Below are positions 63,210-64,000 of a stretch of DNA of 64,000 nucleotides, piece after piece (position 1 is the first letter of the stretch; the number at the start of each line of letters is the position of its first letter). The notes beneath the pieces were generated by a model that worked only from the letters and a program-made list of their open reading frames with translations, was not told the DNA's origin and did no database searches. Made by a program: the position numbers and the translations under genes. Origin of the DNA: Campylobacter ornithocola (GTDB lineage Bacteria > Campylobacterota > Campylobacteria > Campylobacterales > Campylobacteraceae). The DNA is taken from NCBI RefSeq assembly GCF_013201605.1, contig NZ_CP053848.1:496001-560000 (forward strand). The letters run 5' to 3'.

Positions 63210-64000
63210 TTATTGATGATTTTTTAAGATATCAAAAAGAATTTTACTAATTTTTTCAATAGAATTTATTTCACATTTCTCATCTGTTGAATGTGGGCTA
63301 TAGATATTTGGACCTATAGAACAGCATTCTAAAGGTTGTTTTTCACTTATAATACCACATTCTAAACCAGCGTGTATGGTATAAAGTTTAGCTTTTGGAT
63401 TTTCTTTTTTTAAATAACTTAGAATTTCTTCTCCAAAACTAGTATCTTTATTGTTCCATGGTGGATAAAAATTTGCACTTGAAACTTCACAATTTTGTAT
63501 TTTAAAGTAAGTTAAAGTTTCAAATTCAATATTTTTAAGCTCTTGTAAATCATTAGATCTTGCAAAAAGTTCAAAATGAAATTTACCTTCTTTTTCATAA
63601 GCTAATGAAAGATTGATACTTGTTTGGACTAAACTTAGATGATGATTGAAAGTTCTAACACCTTGTGCAAAAGCATTGATAAGGTTTAAAATAATTTGAG
63701 AGTTTTTGTAGTATTTTCTTTTGATTTTACCTAGATACTTTACTTTGAAATGATTGTTTTCTTTTGGGGAATTTTTAAAAAATGCTATGATTTTAGCATG
63801 TTTTGGTATAGAGTTAATTCTCTCACCCGCATTAAACTCACAAAGCTCACCTTGATTTTGAGTGATGAAACAACTTGCTTCTTTAATAGATGATTTGATG
63901 TTTTTAATAATATCGATTCCTGAATGTCCGCCTTTAAAATTAATTGCTTCTAACTCATAGCACTCTTCTTCTTTTTCATCTATTTCTAAATTTAAACTAG
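63210..64000 (-). CDS. pepD: aminoacyl-histidine dipeptidase (PepD), 5' end outside window
   Basis: PepD is a metal-dependent dipeptidase of family M20 that cleaves Xaa-His dipeptides such as carnosine. The frame is open from the window end to the stop at 63210-63212, giving about 262 C-terminal residues of a normal 430-490. Seen: the lid-domain motif FKGGHSGIDI, EFNAGERINSIPKHAKI, then the late metal-site region HAGLECGIISEKQP and CCSIGPNIYSPHSTDEKCEI, where PepD has an SIGP-x5-H-x2-D-E pattern. The family is firm. A 137-base gap with no gene separates it from dcuB. Confidence 0.92.
   Translation of the reverse strand, partial: SLNLEIDEKEEECYELEAINFKGGHSGIDIIKNIKSSIKEASCFITQNQGELCEFNAGERINSIPKHAKIIAFFKNSPKENNHFKVKYLGKIKRKYYKNSQIILNLINAFAQGVRTFNHHLSLVQTSINLSLAYEKEGKFHFELFARSNDLQELKNIEFETLTYFKIQNCEVSSANFYPPWNNKDTSFGEEILSYLKKENPKAKLYTIHAGLECGIISEKQPLECCSIGPNIYSPHSTDEKCEINSIEKISKILFDILKNHQ

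Overview
The window comes from a thermotolerant Campylobacter chromosome. Reasons: very low G+C, a 16S rRNA gene of Campylobacter type, epsilon-proteobacterial flagellar genes (flgR, pflB), and gene strings I know from C. jejuni (secA-lolA-helicase; der-aroK-trpS-serS-pflB; kdsA-ribH-nusB-pyrF; rpmH-rnpA-yidD-yidC-jag-mnmE-purL-purH). The joining of these blocks differs from C. jejuni as I remember it. I favour a C. lari-group species, but this is not proven.

Layout. 1-6.2 kb: the end of purD, an RDD membrane protein, lptD, a phosphoribosyltransferase and pnp. 6.2-6.95 kb: a tRNA cluster with an exact 257-bp tandem duplication (Lys-Val-Asp twice, then a third Lys) and an odd Glu-type tRNA. 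7.2-16.1 kb: an accessory surface-protein locus. It holds a phase-variable gene whose G10 tract leaves it out of frame and whose product is an autotransporter-like passenger with no barrel. Next comes a two-partner secretion pair: a 1343-residue TpsA with a dozen GGFAG repeats and a C-terminal cysteine pair, and its TpsB transporter with a long Asn/Thr-rich linker. A truncated cinA-like remnant follows. 17.0-22.4 kb: a complete rRNA operon, 16S-tRNA-Ala-tRNA-Ile-23S-5S, with long processing stems around 16S and 23S. 22.4-23.1 kb: no gene found.

23.1-33.1 kb: a Pif1/RecD-like helicase, a small exported protein, lolA (opposite strand), secA, flgR, asd, a YqhA-like membrane protein, hemE and a radical SAM protein. 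A tRNA-Asn gene with a consensus promoter follows. 33.3-39.8 kb, minus strand: der-aroK-trpS-serS-pflB. 39.9-44.6 kb, plus strand: a DMT exporter, a purine/uracil permease, kdsA, ribH, nusB, pyrF. 44.6-55.7 kb, minus strand: rpmH, rnpA, yidD, yidC, jag, mnmE, purL, a TerB/DnaJ protein, purH, a chemoreceptor with a CxxCH haem motif, and a META-domain lipoprotein. 55.8-61.3 kb: an acetyltransferase, a uracil-DNA-glycosylase-like protein, a periplasmic protein, a YbgC thioesterase (minus), then a DsbA-family oxidoreductase with an arylsulfate sulfotransferase. The window ends with dcuB and the 3' part of pepD on the minus strand.

How the genes fit together. Most of the window is housekeeping: purine synthesis, envelope biogenesis (LptD, LolA, SecA, YidC, KdsA), translation and flagellar motility. 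The part most likely to hold undescribed biology is the 7.2-16.1 kb locus between the tRNA cluster and the rRNA operon. Other points for a second look are rnpA, whose only sensible start is an AUA codon overlapping the rpmH stop, the aberrant Glu-type tRNA, and the triplicated tRNA-Lys array.
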